DNA from: an uncultured Treponema sp.
GTDB taxonomy: Bacteria; Spirochaetota; Spirochaetia; Treponematales; Treponemataceae
Direction of reading: 5' to 3'
Assembly (NCBI RefSeq): GCF_934725225.1
Contig: NZ_CAKVAM010000003.1
Coordinates: forward strand, 248,001 to 312,000
Length of the DNA: 64,000 bases
Made by a program: the position numbers and the translations under genes. Within the stretch, counting starts at the first letter, position 1, and the number at the start of each line of letters is the position of its first letter. The notes under the pieces are model-generated. The model had not been told where the DNA came from, did not search any database, and was given only the letters and a program-made list of their open reading frames with translations. This document shows, in pieces, positions 8,666 through 16,984 of this stretch.

Positions 8666-10306
8666 TTACTGCTTTCTATTCACAATCCCCTTAACGCTTT
8701 TCATTACAAGGTTAACCGCAAGAATCAGAAGAGAAAGTATGAAAATCTCGTTGAATTTCGCGAAATGCTGAAGTTCCTGGACTTTTGTGGTGATTACCAT
8801 TGTTCTGGCTCCTGCAAGGAAAACCACCGCGCTTACTGTGACCATTCCGTTTATAAAAAGATAGCAGAAAATCTCAAGATGAGTGCGCATAACGTTCGGC
8901 GTAATAATCCGGGCAACAGTCTTTATCCAGTTGTCGCCAAGAATACGCGCTGTTGTCTCCCATGAGATATTCATTTTGTCCAGCGACGCTTTCATCATAA
9001 GATACGGAGTCGCAAAAAAGTGGACCAAGTTACAGCAGACAAGAATCGCAAGCGTGTTGTGGAGCGGCGTTTTTCTGAATGCAAGCAGAAAACTGATACC
9101 AAGAACCATTCCCGGAATCGTGTTTGAAACCTGGGCAATCGCTTCTATTATCTTTGTGCCGTGAATCAGACCTTTGTTCCGAGCTGAAACCAGCGCGCTA
9201 GCGTAAACAAGAATAGTTCCAAAAACTGCGGTGAAAAAACTCATCACAAGGGAATTTTTGAACACGCGCACAAGAGATTTATCATTAAAAACAGAAACAA
9301 AATGATTCAACGTAAAAGTGTTGTTATACGGCCATTCTGCAACAAATGGAGCCACAAAAACCACAACAAACGATGAAAGAATCAGAACGCAGATGACAAC
9401 AGAAATAAATGTCCACAAAATATCGCGCAAAACATCTGGCTGATTGTCGTTTATTGCGATTTTATTATAACGAACGTTAAAACGCTGGAGATAATTCAAA
9501 AGAAGAATGCTTACAATTGAAGGGAAAAGCATACAGAGCGCAATCACAGAACCCTGGTGAAAATCCGGCAAACTTCCAAGCATTGTGTTGTACAAAAGCC
9601 CCGCGACAACCGTATACCGGCCGCCGATAGAAGCTGGAATACCAAAATCAGTGAACGCCAAAAAGAAACTCTGCACAACAGAAACCGCAATCGTTCCCAA
9701 AAGCGGCTGGATTACCGCAGTAAAAAAACTGCGCAGGCGGCTGTCGCCCATAAGCCGGCACACAACAATATATCGTCTGTCAATATAAGCCATTGTGTTT
9801 GTCAAAAGCGTGAATGAAATAGGAAAAGTATAGATAACGTAGCCAAAAATCAATCCTTTGAATCCATAAAAATCAAAGAACTGCTTTCCAATCAATTTTG
9901 TAAGAAGTCCGTTTTTTCCAAATGAATAGATTATCGCAAAGCCATAGGTGATTGTAGGAATCAGCATTGGAAAAACTGCAAGAGTGCGCAAAGTCTTTTT
10001 TGCCCAGACTGGAATATTTGTAAAATTAACTGTGTACGCAAGGACAAAGGCAAGAATCGTTGTAATAAGCGCACTTAAAAGAGAAACATTCACGCTGTGA
10101 GCAAAAGCTGTCCGCAATTTTCCGCCGGCAAAGACAGAAGCCACATTATTAAAACTGAACGCTCCGGAATTTAACGTGAACGCATTCTTAAAAAGCACAA
10201 TTCCCGGAATGAAAATAAAAATGAAAAAGAAAAGAAGCACAACGTAAAAAGCCGCGCGCATCTGCTTATTTCTTATTTCCTTGAACATATCTTTTATTTT
10301 TGTCAT
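8666..10306 (-). CDS. Two-domain ABC transporter permease (FbpB/PhnV-like)
   Basis: 546 residues from the preferred start; an upstream in-frame ATG at 10345 is rejected because AAGGAA precedes the ATG at 10306. The protein is two fused permease halves, each with about six membrane segments. Each half carries an EAA-like cytoplasmic loop (around VCRLMGDSRLRSFFTAVIQP in the first, TARILGDNWIKTVARIITP in the second). Such duplicated permeases serve ferric-iron and 2-aminoethylphosphonate importers. It lies 45 bp after the ATPase gene and 101 bp before the receptor gene. Confidence 0.85.
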   Translation of the reverse strand: MTKIKDMFKEIRNKQMRAAFYVVLLFFFIFIFIPGIVLFKNAFTLNSGAFSFNNVASVFAGGKLRTAFAHSVNVSLLSALITTILAFVLAYTVNFTNIPVWAKKTLRTLAVFPMLIPTITYGFAIIYSFGKNGLLTKLIGKQFFDFYGFKGLIFGYVIYTFPISFTLLTNTMAYIDRRYIVVCRLMGDSRLRSFFTAVIQPLLGTIAVSVVQSFFLAFTDFGIPASIGGRYTVVAGLLYNTMLGSLPDFHQGSVIALCMLFPSIVSILLLNYLQRFNVRYNKIAINDNQPDVLRDILWTFISVVICVLILSSFVVVFVAPFVAEWPYNNTFTLNHFVSVFNDKSLVRVFKNSLVMSFFTAVFGTILVYASALVSARNKGLIHGTKIIEAIAQVSNTIPGMVLGISFLLAFRKTPLHNTLAILVCCNLVHFFATPYLMMKASLDKMNISWETTARILGDNWIKTVARIITPNVMRTHLEIFCYLFINGMVTVSAVVFLAGARTMVITTKVQELQHFAKFNEIFILSLLILAVNLVMKSVKGIVNRKQ

Positions 10307-10351
10307 TGAAAATTCCTTTTTTGAAGTCCAAAATCCGCCGCACACAAAGTG

Positions 10352-11095
10352 TTAAAGACTGAAAAGTTTGTAGATGTTGTTCTTCTTAACTTCAAGCTGC
10401 TTTAAGATAAAATCGTTCACAAACTGGCTTTTCGGATTCTTGATTATTTCTGAAGGCTCAGCGAACTGCTCGATTTTTCCCTTGTTCAGGATAAGAACTT
10501 TGTCGCTGATTGTAAGGGCTTCTTCCGGATCGTGGGTAACAATAATTGTTGTAAGGTGGAATTCTTTTGCGATTGTAACGATTTTTTCCTTTATTGATTC
10601 CTTGATTACTCCGTCAAGAGCAGAAAGCGGCTCGTCCAGAAGCAGGATTCTCGGCTTCATAACCATTGTTCTAGCAAGAGCGACGCGCTGTTTCTGTCCG
10701 CCTGAAAGCTGATCTATTTTTTTGTTAAGATGCTCTCGCAAATCAAGAAGGTCAATCAGGGCCTCAATTTCCTCTTTCGATGAGCGGTCCGGATAATTGC
10801 GCAAACCGTAGACAATGTTCTTGTATGCTGTAAGATTCGGAAAAAGCGCATAATCCTGGAAAACAATGTTAAATCCGCGTCGTTCCATCGGTGTATTCGT
10901 GATGTCGCTTCCGTTAAAGACAATTTTTCCTGAATCAGGCTGAAGAAGTCCAAGAATTATGTTCAAAAGTGTTGTTTTTCCGCCACCAGAAGACCCCAAA
11001 ATTGAAACAATCTGGGAATCACCGATTTCAAGAGAAATGTCATTCAAGACCGTAGTTCCATCAAAAGATTTTTTTATTCCACTGATTTCTAACAT
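10352..11095 (-). CDS. ABC transporter ATP-binding protein
   Basis: 247 residues. Walker A is GSSGGGKTT, the Q-loop is VFQDYALFPN, the signature LSGGQKQRVALARTM, Walker B ILLLDEPLSALD and the switch His is in VTHDPEEAL. It belongs to the CUT1/Fe/polyamine/AEP-type importers but lacks the C-terminal regulatory domain of the ~350-residue members. It energises the permease immediately downstream and lies 27 bp after the HTH-nucleotidyltransferase gene, so the four leftward genes look like one operon. Confidence 0.88.
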   Translation of the reverse strand: MLEISGIKKSFDGTTVLNDISLEIGDSQIVSILGSSGGGKTTLLNIILGLLQPDSGKIVFNGSDITNTPMERRGFNIVFQDYALFPNLTAYKNIVYGLRNYPDRSSKEEIEALIDLLDLREHLNKKIDQLSGGQKQRVALARTMVMKPRILLLDEPLSALDGVIKESIKEKIVTIAKEFHLTTIIVTHDPEEALTISDKVLILNKGKIEQFAEPSEIIKNPKSQFVNDFILKQLEVKKNNIYKLFSL

Positions 11096-11122
11096 TTTCC
11101 GTCCTTATTTACGATTTTTGCG

Positions 11123-12106
11123 TTATACATTGTATGCGCCATCAACTGCCTTAAGTTCATTGTAAGTGTCAATTTCTGTAAAATCTTCAAACGAGCAGCT
11201 GCGCACAACCAGATTAAAATCCTTGTTGCAATATGTTAAAGGAACTGAATCCCAATAACGTTCTTTTCCGCCTGGCATTTTGTACACTTTTTCAAGGCAC
11301 TCGCCAAGTTTTTTTCCGTCCTCTTCCGTCCAGTATGAAATTCCGACCATCCTGAAACCGTCAGTTCCACCAACGCTTACTCCGCTGATTCTGCCTTTTT
11401 CAACAGAAAGACACCAGTCGTCCGTGCGCTCGCATGGAACTCCGCAATAATTTGACTGATACTGATATTTTGAGACAAGCCTCGGATTTTTCAGGATTAT
11501 GTCGGATTCCAGAATATACGCGTTTTCCAGATAATTTTTTGCAGCCAAAAGTGAAGAAATATTGTTTCCTTCGTTGTAGGCCGGATTTTCCACAAATTTT
11601 ATATCTGGATATTTGTATTTAAGCTGATCAAACTGGGCGGAAAGATAACCGCGCACAAGAACAATTTCTTTTATTCCTGCGGAAACAACCGCGTCCAGCA
11701 AAGATTCTATAATCATTTTTCCATGAACGCGGATAAGAGGCTTTGGAGTGTTCAATGTAATCGGCACAAGACGCGAACCAAACCCTGCCGCCAAAAAAAC
11801 CGCCCGCCGAACCCTATAAGGCTCCAACGCATTCAAGCCGTTTTCTGAAATTTTGTCGCCATCAATAAAATGTTTTTCCACAAGCTCAGAAAATGTTGTG
11901 TTCACAGTTCCAACAGAATAACCTGTAAGTTTCGCAATCTGACGCTGAGAAAGTTTCTTTTTTTCTGCCTCGACAAGACTTAAAATGTCGAATTCTTTTC
12001 TTGAAAGCACAAAAACCGCCGTTTTCTTTAATTTTTGTTCAACAGATTCTGTTTTTTTATGTATTTTAACACATTTTTTACACAGATTTCTTTGTTTTCT
12101 GTTCAA
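11123..12106 (-). CDS. Winged-HTH domain fused to LicC-like nucleotidyltransferase
   Basis: Up to 327 residues. Residues ~34-95 read as a winged helix-turn-helix (SQRQIAKLTGYSVGTVNTTF). The rest is a sugar-phosphate/CTP nucleotidyltransferase with FLAAGFGSRLVPIT, TPKPLIRV, ILESDIIL (metal-binding Asp) and the C-terminal FTEIDTYNEL seen in CTP:phosphocholine cytidylyltransferases (LicC). It may activate a phosphorylated aminoalcohol such as phosphocholine for surface decoration; the HTH part suggests it also regulates. The start is uncertain: the frame opens at TTG 12106, but the likely promoter -10 lies at 12109-12114, so a downstream start (for example GTG 12010, just before the HTH) may be the real one. 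It is first in a unit with an ABC importer. Confidence 0.78.
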   Translation of the reverse strand: MNRKQRNLCKKCVKIHKKTESVEQKLKKTAVFVLSRKEFDILSLVEAEKKKLSQRQIAKLTGYSVGTVNTTFSELVEKHFIDGDKISENGLNALEPYRVRRAVFLAAGFGSRLVPITLNTPKPLIRVHGKMIIESLLDAVVSAGIKEIVLVRGYLSAQFDQLKYKYPDIKFVENPAYNEGNNISSLLAAKNYLENAYILESDIILKNPRLVSKYQYQSNYCGVPCERTDDWCLSVEKGRISGVSVGGTDGFRMVGISYWTEEDGKKLGECLEKVYKMPGGKERYWDSVPLTYCNKDFNLVVRSCSFEDFTEIDTYNELKAVDGAYNV

Positions 12107-12108
12107 AT

Positions 12109-12137
12109 AATATACAAAAATTTTAATTTTTGAACAA
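12109..12137 (-). promoter_or_regulatory. Leftward promoter of the HTH-LicC/ABC unit
   Basis: Read leftward: TTGTTC (12137-12132), 17 bases, TATATT (12114-12109). It lies back to back with the rightward pepM promoter at 12144-12172. Confidence 0.5.
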
Positions 12138-12143
12138 GTTAAC

Positions 12144-12172
12144 TTGACACTTTTTTATTAACAAACTATTTT
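12144..12172 (+). promoter_or_regulatory. Rightward promoter of the pepM gene
   Basis: TTGACA (12144-12149), 17 bases, TATTTT (12167-12172). Only six bases separate its -35 from that of the divergent promoter, so both could answer to one regulator. Confidence 0.6.
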
Positions 12173-12180
12173 GGAAAAAT

Positions 12181-12293
12181 GCGGTAGCGATGAGAATGGA
12201 AAGCCGGAGGCTTTTTCCGAAACGAAGTTGAGGAATGGAGCGACAGCGAAACCATGACCGTAGCGACCGAAAGTTGAGCGGAGGCGAAACTTT
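12181..12293. repeat. GC-rich leader with repeated GCGA motifs
   Basis: Between the promoter and pepM lies a purine-rich stretch in which GCGA or CGAA recurs roughly every 10-15 bases. Examples are GGTAGCGATGAG, CCGTAGCGACCG, GGAGCGACAGCGAAAC and GGAGGCGAAAC. It has no credible reading frame. It looks like a degenerate intergenic repeat and would be part of the pepM 5' leader. Confidence 0.45.
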
Positions 12294-12332
12294 TGGGACC
12301 GCCCTTATTTTTATCAGTTTGAGAGGTATTTC

Positions 12333-13634
12333 ATGCCAAAAACAGTTTATCTGGGAATCACAGGCGATATTATTCACCCGGGAATTATTAATATTATCAA
12401 GGAAGGCGCAAAACTGGGTGAGCTTACGATTGGACTTTTGACTGACAGCGCGATTGCTAGCCACAAGAGACTTCCGTATTTGACTTACGAGCAGCGAAAA
12501 GAAGTTGTTGAAGACATAAAAGGTGTTGAGCGTGTTGTTCCGCAGGATGACTGGAGCTACGTTCCGAACCTGAAAAAATACAAACCTGATTTTATGATTC
12601 ACGGCGACGACTGGAAAACGAATTATCTTTCAAAAATCCGCGAGGAATGTTTTGCGGTGATAAAGGAATGGAACGGCCAGATTGTCGAGATTCCGTACAC
12701 AAAGGGAATCAACTCGACCGCGCTTGCTGAAAACGCAAAGGATATTGGAACTACGCCGGATATTCGCCGTGCGACTTTGCGCAGACTGATTGCGGCAAAG
12801 CCGGTTGTTCGCATTCTAGAAGCTCATTCTGGACTTTCCGGGCTTATTGCGGAGCATGCGAGCGTTACAAAAGAGGACGGAATCCACCAGTTTGACGGAA
12901 TGTGGTCTTCTTCGCTGACCGATTCAACCAGCAAAGGAAAGCCAGACATTGAGGCGGTTGACCTTACAACGCGAATGCAGAGCCTTACAGACATTCTTGA
13001 ATGCACAACAAAGCCGATTATCTACGATGGCGACACAGGCGGAATTCCTGAACATTTTGTCTTTACAGTCCGCACTTTGGAACGAAACGGTGTTAGCGCG
13101 GTAATTATTGAAGACAAAAAAGGGCTTAAAAAGAATTCGCTTTTTGGAACTGAAGCAAAGCAGGTTCTTGCAACAGAAGAGGAATTCTGTGAGAAAATCA
13201 GCGCAGGAAAGCGCGCGCAAGTTACAAAAGATTTTATGATTATTGCGAGAATTGAAGAGATTATCGCAGGATATTCTGTTGACGAGGCTCTTACAAAGGC
13301 TTTTGCCGCAGTCCGTGCGGGCGCAGATGGAATTATGATTCATTCAAAGGACAAGAGCGGAGCGGACATAAAAGAATTCTGCCAGCGATTCAGAAAAGAA
13401 TATGACAAAATCCCGATTGTTCTTGTTCCTACAACTTACAACCAGTTCAAGGAAAAAGAACTTGCCGAATGGGGTGCAAACGTGATTATCTACGCGAACC
13501 ACATGCTGCGTTCATCGTACCCGGCAATGAAAAAATGCGCAGAAACAATACTAGAAGCCGAACGCTCTCTTGAAACAGACGGAATGTGCATGCCAATCAA
13601 AGAAATCCTAGAGCTGATTCCGGGAACAAAATAG
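12333..13634 (+). CDS. pepM: Phosphoenolpyruvate mutase with N-terminal cytidylyltransferase-like domain
   Basis: 433 residues. Residues 1-~135 resemble the small cytidylyltransferase fold (TVYLGITGDIIHPGIINII, close to the HxGH region, and MIHGDDW). Residues ~145-430 are PEP mutase of the isocitrate-lyase superfamily, with the diagnostic EDKKGLKKNS segment and the DGDTGG loop that binds Mg-phosphonopyruvate. The enzyme rearranges PEP to phosphonopyruvate, the entry step of almost all C-P bond synthesis. The next step (Ppd) is encoded 206 bp downstream, beyond a dispersed repeat. SD GAGAGG precedes the ATG. Confidence 0.93.
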   Translation: MPKTVYLGITGDIIHPGIINIIKEGAKLGELTIGLLTDSAIASHKRLPYLTYEQRKEVVEDIKGVERVVPQDDWSYVPNLKKYKPDFMIHGDDWKTNYLSKIREECFAVIKEWNGQIVEIPYTKGINSTALAENAKDIGTTPDIRRATLRRLIAAKPVVRILEAHSGLSGLIAEHASVTKEDGIHQFDGMWSSSLTDSTSKGKPDIEAVDLTTRMQSLTDILECTTKPIIYDGDTGGIPEHFVFTVRTLERNGVSAVIIEDKKGLKKNSLFGTEAKQVLATEEEFCEKISAGKRAQVTKDFMIIARIEEIIAGYSVDEALTKAFAAVRAGADGIMIHSKDKSGADIKEFCQRFRKEYDKIPIVLVPTTYNQFKEKELAEWGANVIIYANHMLRSSYPAMKKCAETILEAERSLETDGMCMPIKEILELIPGTK

Positions 13635-13697
13635 GAATTGGAATAGAAAATTTTAATAGCCAAAATGTCGAGTTTTGATAAGAACAGTAATTTAAGT

Positions 13698-13797
13698 GTC
13701 ATTCCCGTGCTACGACACTGCGATGTTTACGCAGTAAACTCGGTCAGTAATCTGTTGGAAATTTTCAATGGATTATCGGGTCAAGCCCGATAATGAC
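13698..13797 (-). repeat. Dispersed hairpin repeat, copy A
   Basis: A ~100-bp element ending in GTCATT/AATGAC at its borders. It contains the palindrome TTATCGGG-TCAAG-CCCGATAA and the block AGTTT-ACTGCGTAAAC-ATCGCAGT (read leftward). Read on the minus strand, it aligns along most of its length with the element at 16848-16955. It sits between pepM and ppd and may act on transcript ends or be a mobile palindromic element. Confidence 0.75.
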
Positions 13798-13840
13798 ATT
13801 AAATTATAAAACTTGAAATTAAGGGTAATAAGGAAATATT

Positions 13841-14980
13841 ATGATTAAAACTTCAATCTTATACAACGAGCTTTTAAAAAATGGAACTGACTTTTTTGCC
13901 GGTGTTCCAGACTCACTATTAAAATCTTTTTGCGCTTATGTTACAGACAATGCGCCTGCTGAAAAACATATAATTTCCGCAAATGAAGGAAGCGCGACCG
14001 CACTTGCCTCCGGCTACCATTTTGCCACAGGAAAAATTCCGCTGATTTATATGCAGAATTCCGGTGAAGGAAACATGATAAATCCGCTTCTTTCGCTTGT
14101 TGACCCGGACGTTTATTCAGTTCCGCTTTTAATTTTTATTGGTTGGCGCGGAGAACCTGGCGTTCACGACGAGCCTCAACACGTAAAACAGGGCAAAGTA
14201 ACCTGTGCGCTTTTGGACGCAATGCAGATTCCCTACGAGATTTTAACCGAAGACGAATCAAAACTTTCCGCCCAGTTGAAAAAAGCATACGATTACATGA
14301 AAACAAACAGTGCGCCTTACGCTTTTGTAATCCGCAAGGGAACTTTTGAAGAATACACGCTGAAAAACAATATTCCTGTGAACGCAGAAATGAAACGCGA
14401 GCAGGCAATTGAAAAAATCATGCTTTCCGCGCCGGAAAACGCAGCTTTTGTTTCCACAACAGGAATGGCAAGCCGCGAACTTTACGAGCTACGCGAAAAA
14501 CACGGAATGGGCCACGAAAAAGATTTTCTTACAGTCGGCTCAATGGGACACGCCTCGCAGATTGCGCTTTCAATCGCGATGCAAAAGCCTGATCGCCCGG
14601 TTTTCTGTATTGACGGTGATGGCGCTGCAATCATGCAGATGGGCGGAATTGCCACAGTCGGCACAAGAAGCCCTAAAAATCTTGTGCACTTTGTAATGAA
14701 CAACGGCGCGCACGATTCTGTAGGCGGACAACCGACAGTCGGACTTGAGATAAAACTGCCGGAAATCGCGAAAGCCTGCTGCTACAAAAGAATTTATTCA
14801 GCAAAAAATGAAAAAGAATTGAGCGAAGTCCTTGCCAAAATCAAGAATTCCTTTGATGATAATACAAACGAGCTTACATTTGTTGAAGTGAAAGTAAGCA
14901 AAGGCGCGCGGAAAGATTTAGGACGACCAAAATCAACTCCGCAGGAAAACAAAAAAGCATTTATGGAGTTTTTAAAATAA
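13841..14980 (+). CDS. ppd: Phosphonopyruvate decarboxylase
   Basis: 379 residues, thiamine-diphosphate dependent. The N-terminal PYR-type half carries the conserved Glu in SANEGSATALASGYH. The C-terminal half has the ThDP-Mg motif GDGAAIMQMGG running to VMNNGAHDS. It turns phosphonopyruvate into phosphonoacetaldehyde, the step that makes PEP-mutase flux irreversible. Its TAA shares a base with the ATG of the next gene (TAATG), so the transaminase product is coupled. SD AAGGAA lies six bases before the ATG. Confidence 0.95.
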   Translation: MIKTSILYNELLKNGTDFFAGVPDSLLKSFCAYVTDNAPAEKHIISANEGSATALASGYHFATGKIPLIYMQNSGEGNMINPLLSLVDPDVYSVPLLIFIGWRGEPGVHDEPQHVKQGKVTCALLDAMQIPYEILTEDESKLSAQLKKAYDYMKTNSAPYAFVIRKGTFEEYTLKNNIPVNAEMKREQAIEKIMLSAPENAAFVSTTGMASRELYELREKHGMGHEKDFLTVGSMGHASQIALSIAMQKPDRPVFCIDGDGAAIMQMGGIATVGTRSPKNLVHFVMNNGAHDSVGGQPTVGLEIKLPEIAKACCYKRIYSAKNEKELSEVLAKIKNSFDDNTNELTFVEVKVSKGARKDLGRPKSTPQENKKAFMEFLK

Positions 14981-16815
14981 TGATAAGACAAGCGGTTATA
15001 ATGGCAGGCGGTTTGGGCTCAAGATTCGGTGGACGCACAAAAGCAATGCCAAAAGGATTTATTGAGATTGATGGAATTGCGATGGTGGAACGCTCAGTCC
15101 AGAAACTGATTGCGGCAGGCGTTGAGGAAATCATCATCGGAACGGGACATTGCCACGAATATTACGATGAACTTGCAAAAAAATATCACTGCATCCGCAC
15201 TGTCAGGAACGAAAATTACCAGAACACAAGCAGCATGGGAACGCTTGAAGTCTGCGCACCTTTTGTAAAAGGCACTGCCCTTCTTCTTGAAAGCGACCTT
15301 GTATACGATTCAATCGGGCTTTTTGTACTGGACAACGACAGCCGAAAAAACGTAATCCTTGCTTCCGGAAAAACAAACAGCGAGGATGAAGTTTACCTTG
15401 AGACCGATGAAAACGGCGTTCTTAGCGGCGTAAGCAAAAACAAGGCTGAAATAAAGAATGTCGCTGGCGAACTTGTTGGAATCTCAAAGGTCTCAAAAGA
15501 ATTCCTGAACAAAATGGTGGATTTCTACAGCAGAACACGCACAGAAAACGCAAAAATCGACTACGAGACAGTTTTCAAGAAAATTGCGAAAGACGACCCT
15601 ATTTACGTGCACAAAATTGAATATTATGCTTGGACAGAAATCGATGACGAAGCAATGCTTACACGCGCGAACACATTGATTTATCCGCGCATCAAGGAAA
15701 ACGAGGAGCTAAGAAAAGTCCAGCGCGAAGTTCTTTTGAATCCGGGTCCTTCAACAACAACAGACAGCGTAAAATATGCGCAGGTTGTAAAAGATATTTG
15801 TCCGCGTGAACTTGAGTTCGGAAATCTTATGGAAAAAGTCTCAGAAGATTTGACTTCATTTGTGGCTTCCACAGAAAAATACACAACCGTAATGTTCGCC
15901 TGCTCTGGAACTGGCGCAGACGAAGCAATGATTTCAAGCTGTGTTCCGCCTGACGGAAAACTTCTTGTGGTTGACAACGGCTCTTATGGCGCGCGCCTTG
16001 CAAAAATCGCAGGAGTCTACGGAATCGAAACAGATATTTTCAAATCTTCAACATACGAACCAATCGACCTTGAAGCTCTTGAAAACCAGATGAAATCAAA
16101 AAAATACACGACATTTGCAATTGTCTACCACGAGACAACAACAGGACTTCTGAATCCGCTTGAAAAAATCTGCCCGATGGCAAAAAAATACGGAATGACA
16201 ACAGTCTGCGACATCGTAAGCGCATACGCCGGCATGCCGATTGACCTTGAAAAGCTCCAGATTGATTTTGCGGCGGCGACTTCAAACAAGCACATCGGCG
16301 GAATGGCAGGAATCGGTTTTGTTATTTGCAAAAAAGACGAGCTTTTAAAGCAAAAAGACTGGCCTATGCGCAACTACTATCTGAATCTTTATGACCAGTA
16401 CAAATATTTCCAGGAAACAAAACAGACAAGATTCACGCCGCCAGTGCAGACTTTCTACGCTCTGCGCCAGGCAATAATCGAAACAAAGCAGGAAACAATC
16501 GAAAAACGCTTTGAACGCTTTACCGGATGCTGGGAAATTTTAGTAAAATCACTAAAGGAAATCGGCCTGAAAATGCTTGTAAAAGAAGAAAACCAGTCGC
16601 ATTTTATAACCGCAATCCTGATTCCAGAAACGCCAGAATACAACTTTAACAAAATGCATGATTTTGCGCGCGGGCAAGGCTTCACAATTTACCCGGGAAA
16701 ACTCGGAAACATCGACACATTCAGAATCGCGAACATGGGTGACATAAAGCCAGAAGAAATGCAGCGGTTCACAGAAGTGCTCAAAGAATACATGAAATCG
16801 ATTGGCGTGTGCTAA
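14980..16815 (+). CDS. pntC: CTP:2-aminoethylphosphonate cytidylyltransferase fused to 2-AEP:pyruvate transaminase (PntC-AEPT)
   Basis: 611 residues. Residues 1-~235 are a nucleotidyltransferase (AVIMAGGLGSRFGGRTKAMP, LLLESDLVY). Residues ~250-611 are a PLP aminotransferase of the AEP-transaminase/class V group, with LNPGPSTTT, SGTGADEAM, VCDIVSAYAG and the likely Schiff-base Lys in TSNKHIGG. The fused protein would convert phosphonoacetaldehyde to 2-AEP and then to CMP-AEP, the activated form used to decorate lipids or glycans. This domain order is an established treponeme type. No downstream transferase gene follows; the nearest candidate acceptor system is the polymer locus at 0.7-7.4 kb. 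Confidence 0.93.
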   Translation: MIRQAVIMAGGLGSRFGGRTKAMPKGFIEIDGIAMVERSVQKLIAAGVEEIIIGTGHCHEYYDELAKKYHCIRTVRNENYQNTSSMGTLEVCAPFVKGTALLLESDLVYDSIGLFVLDNDSRKNVILASGKTNSEDEVYLETDENGVLSGVSKNKAEIKNVAGELVGISKVSKEFLNKMVDFYSRTRTENAKIDYETVFKKIAKDDPIYVHKIEYYAWTEIDDEAMLTRANTLIYPRIKENEELRKVQREVLLNPGPSTTTDSVKYAQVVKDICPRELEFGNLMEKVSEDLTSFVASTEKYTTVMFACSGTGADEAMISSCVPPDGKLLVVDNGSYGARLAKIAGVYGIETDIFKSSTYEPIDLEALENQMKSKKYTTFAIVYHETTTGLLNPLEKICPMAKKYGMTTVCDIVSAYAGMPIDLEKLQIDFAAATSNKHIGGMAGIGFVICKKDELLKQKDWPMRNYYLNLYDQYKYFQETKQTRFTPPVQTFYALRQAIIETKQETIEKRFERFTGCWEILVKSLKEIGLKMLVKEENQSHFITAILIPETPEYNFNKMHDFARGQGFTIYPGKLGNIDTFRIANMGDIKPEEMQRFTEVLKEYMKSIGVC

Positions 16816-16820
16816 AAAAG

Positions 16821-16981
16821 TCGGGGCTGTCCAAAAGCATCTTTTTTGTCATTTTCGGGCTTGACCCGAAAATCTAAATGCATATATTGCAATCATTTAG
16901 AGATTGCTAACCGAGTTTGCTATGCAAATATCGCAGTATCAAGTGCGACAATGGCATTTAGAACTTATTAGACAGCCCCGA
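16821..16981. mobile_element. MITE-like unit with 11-bp perfect terminal inverted repeats
   Basis: TCGGGGCTGTC (16821-16831) and GACAGCCCCGA (16971-16981) are perfect inverted copies 139 bp apart. The similarity continues inward imperfectly (CAAAAG against TAATAAG). No transposase is present and no clear target duplication was seen. The unit encloses repeat copy B. A large interrupted terminator is the alternative reading. Confidence 0.5.
16848..16955 (+). repeat. Dispersed hairpin repeat, copy B
   Basis: Inverted relative of the element at 13698-13797. It shares TCATT-TTCGGGCTTGACCCGAA, then GATTGCT-ACCGAGTTTGCT and AAATATCGCAGTATC with a few changes. The first palindrome keeps full pairing although both arms differ from copy A (TTTTCGGG/CCCGAAAA against TTATCGGG/CCCGATAA). 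Confidence 0.75.
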
Positions 16982-16984
16982 TTT

